NCBI GenBank assembly: GCA_030323885.1
Contig: CM059193.1
Span: forward strand, 91,017,990 to 91,081,989
From: Branchipolynoe longqiensis
Taxonomy: Eukaryota > Annelida > Polychaeta > Phyllodocida > Polynoidae
Direction: 5' to 3'
DNA length: 64,000 nt
The translations under genes were made by a program, and so were the position numbers. A model generated the notes under the pieces. The model saw nothing but the letters and a program-made list of their open reading frames with translations, did no database searches and was not told the origin of the DNA. Positions 61,691-64,000 of the stretch are shown here, in pieces. Every line of letters begins with the position of its first letter. The stretch's first letter is position 1.

Positions 61691-62145
61691 CACGTGATAC
61701 ATGAAGCATATATGCGAATGTTGCGACTGGAACAGTACAGTTTAAATAATATTGGCATAATAGATTATGCATCATATATATATATTTCGGTTAAATGCAT
61801 CAAACATAGATGATGTTATTTTCGTAACAAAAGTTAGCGAACACTTGGTGAAGCGGGAAGAAAGTCTCAGTGGCAGCATTCCCACCACCAGAGTTGGAGA
61901 AATATACATTACAGAAAGGTCAACTAGAATGGCAAGCTTATTTACCCAAGGTGCATTGTGGGTAGTGACCGGAGCCGCTCAGTGCTATTTGACGACGAGT
62001 GGGGGCGCTGCGAGACAAGTGCTAAGCTTGCCTCACAGTGTCCGATGTTTCAATTAGATGTCGTGCATTGATCGGAGACTGAGAATGCTGTGTCACGAAA
62101 GCACGCAGCTAAGGTCAGAGTTCAGTTCCTACAGTAGGCACATCC
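61691..62145. other. No recognised gene; 96-codon open frame
   Basis: Plus frame 61767-62057 (contains SIPTTRVGEIYITERSTR) is not repeat-like but has no domain I know and no supporting signals. Confidence 0.3.
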
Positions 62146-63590
62146 TTCAAAGGGCCAGAAACATGACCAACACAACATTACTTAAAGGGTCGCTAACATG
62201 ACCAACACAACATTACTTAAAGCGCCATTAAAATGATGAACACAACATTACTTAAAAGGTCTACTAACATGACCAACACAACCATTACTTAAAGCGACCA
62301 TGAAAATGAACACAACGTTACTTAAAAGGGCTACTAACATGACCAACACAATATTGCTTAAAGGATCGCTAACATGACCAACACAACTTATCTTTAAGAG
62401 CCACTAACATGACCAACAGAACATTACTTAAAAGGTTGCTAATATGACCAACACAACTTTTCTTAAAGGGCCACCACATGACCAACACAACATTACTTGA
62501 AGGGCTACTAACATGACTAACACGACATTGCTTAAAGAGTCGCTGACATGACCGACGCAAGTTTTCTTTAAGGGACTCAAACATGACCAACACAACATTA
62601 TTTAAAGGGTTGCTAATATGACCAATACATCTTTTCTTAGAGGGCCACTAACATGACCAACACAACATTACTTAAAGGATCACTAACATGACCAACACAA
62701 CATTGCTTACAGGATCACTAACATGACCAACACAACATTGCTTAAAGGATCACTAACATGACCAACACAACATTGCTTAAGGGATCACTAGCATGACCAA
62801 CACAACATTACTTAAAGGATCACTAACATGACCAACACAACATTACTTAAAGGGTTATTAACATGACCAACACAACATTGCTTAAAGGATCACTAACATG
62901 ACCAACACAACATTGCTTAAGGGATCACTAACATGACCAACACAACATTACTTAAAGGATCACTAACATGACCAACACACCATTGCTTAAAGGATCACAA
63001 ACATGACCAACACAACATTGCTTAAAGGATCACTAACATGACCAACACAACATTGCTTAAAGGATCACTAACATGACCAACACAACTTTGCTTAAGGGAT
63101 CACTAACATGACCAACACAACTTTGCTTAAAGGGTCACTAACACAATCAACACAACATTACTTAAAGGGTTATTAACATGACCAGCATACTTTTACTTAA
63201 ATGGCAACTAACATGACCAACATAATGTTACATAAAGAGTCACTAACATGATCAACACAATGTTACTTAAAGGGCAACTAACATGACCAATATAATGTTA
63301 CATAAAGTGTCACTAACATGATCCACACATTACTAAAATATCGTCTAACATGACAAATATAATGTTTCTTAAATGGTGACTAAAATGACCAACCCAACTT
63401 TACTTAAATGGTCACTAACATGACCAACACAACTTTACTTAAAGGGTGACTAACATGACCAACACAACTTTACTTAAAGGGTCACTAACATGACAAACAC
63501 AACTTTACTTAAAGGGTCACTAACATGACCAACACATCTTTACTTAAAGGGTCACCAACATGACCAACACAACTTTACTTACAAAGTCCT
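62146..63590. repeat. 35-bp satellite, about 41 copies
   Basis: Unit CACTAACATGACCAACACAA plus CATTGCTTAAAGGAT. For example AACATGACC begins at 62720 and 62755. The left part is more diverged; the middle (62640-63110) is most homogeneous, and the right part uses ACTTTACTTAAAGGGT units. Confidence 0.95.
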
Positions 63591-64000
63591 CATTCACAAC
63601 TCCTCCCTCTCCCCCCCCCCCCACACTCATACCCCTCCCACCCTCTTTCGTTAACCCTACAACTACCCTTCACCACCATATCCCCCTCCTCTCCCCCACT
63701 ACCCTCCCTCGCCACCTCTCCTTTCACCCACCTCTCCCCAGCTCACCCTCTAACTCCCTCACCCCCACCCCACCCCACCCCATCCTACCCCCTGCCCACA
63801 TATGCCCACCCTCTGCCTGTCCCCCTACCCATGCACATCCTACACATCCCTTCCCTCATCTCTCCCCCTTCCCCCCATCCCCTTCCCCTCCAATGTATCC
63901 ACAACCACCCCCTCCGCCGATACCTAATGGGCCGACCACCTCTCCCCCACATTACCCCTCCAATGTATCCATTCCCACCCTCCTCGGCCGATACCTAATG
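63591..64000. repeat. C-rich tract and start of a 70-bp repeat at the window edge
   Basis: C-rich simple sequence. CAATGTATCC starts at 63891 and 63961, and GCCGATACCTAATG occurs at about 63916 and 63987, suggesting a 70-bp array that continues past the window. Confidence 0.7.

Overview
This 64 kb window looks like non-genic, repeat-dominated nuclear DNA from an animal, most likely a mollusc. I see no bacterial operon, no convincing host protein-coding gene and no functional RNA gene. The organism call rests on dispersed SINE families with tRNA-like heads, one of which (SINE-B, with a conserved core around the words GGGAAAGTGCATATAAAAGA) I remember as typical of molluscan genomes. I could not check that against a database. 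Almost every long open frame in the window comes from tandem repeats. Units of 8, 10, 11 or 22 bp are not multiples of 3, so they stay open in several frames and give periodic peptides that should not be read as proteins.

The window has two layers. The first is tandem arrays, roughly a third of the sequence when tract lengths are added up. They include a striking set of arrays with unrelated monomers that all have an 8-bp period: ACAAAAAT at about 3.0 and 3.7 kb, GAGCACAT at 4.8 kb, AGCAGCAT at 5.1-6.6 kb and inverted at 10.9-12.0 kb, TACCACTG at 12.95-16.07 kb, and CATGGCGT/CACACCGC at 24.0-24.85 kb. Two of these show higher-order repeats of about 256 bp and 160 bp. Other arrays have units of 10 bp (30.3, 43.7 kb), 11 bp (29.6, 57.2 kb), 20 bp (46.3 kb), 22 bp (58.9 kb), 32 bp (0 kb), 35 bp (62.2 kb), 47 bp (16.3 kb), 49 bp (36.3-38.8 kb), about 69 bp (60.5 kb) and 86 bp (31.1 kb). 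Purine- or pyrimidine-rich tracts lie at 20.6, 43.1, 50.4, 52.1 and 63.6 kb.

The second layer is interspersed elements, many of them inside one another. I recognise at least five tRNA-headed SINE families (here called A to E), three LINE families (J, K and L; K keeps a reverse transcriptase YADD box), a poly(A)-tailed retroposon (F), and several inverted-terminal-repeat (MITE-like) DNA elements, including a pogo-like one, a TTAA-flanked one and a long foldback. Clear nests include a foldback inside SINE-C inside SINE-A (47.2-48.5 kb), LINE-K inside SINE-D (39.4-40.4 kb), LINE-J inside retroposon F (31.6-31.9 kb), F inside MITE-1 (41.1-41.7 kb) and MITE-1 inside SINE-B (17.2-17.5 kb). Target-site duplications are visible for several of these.

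The only stretches with any argument for host coding are a 182-bp candidate terminal exon at 29188-29369 followed by an AATAAA, and a serine-rich open segment at 56200-56430 between two SINEs. Both are weak. Family names used here are local labels, not database names.
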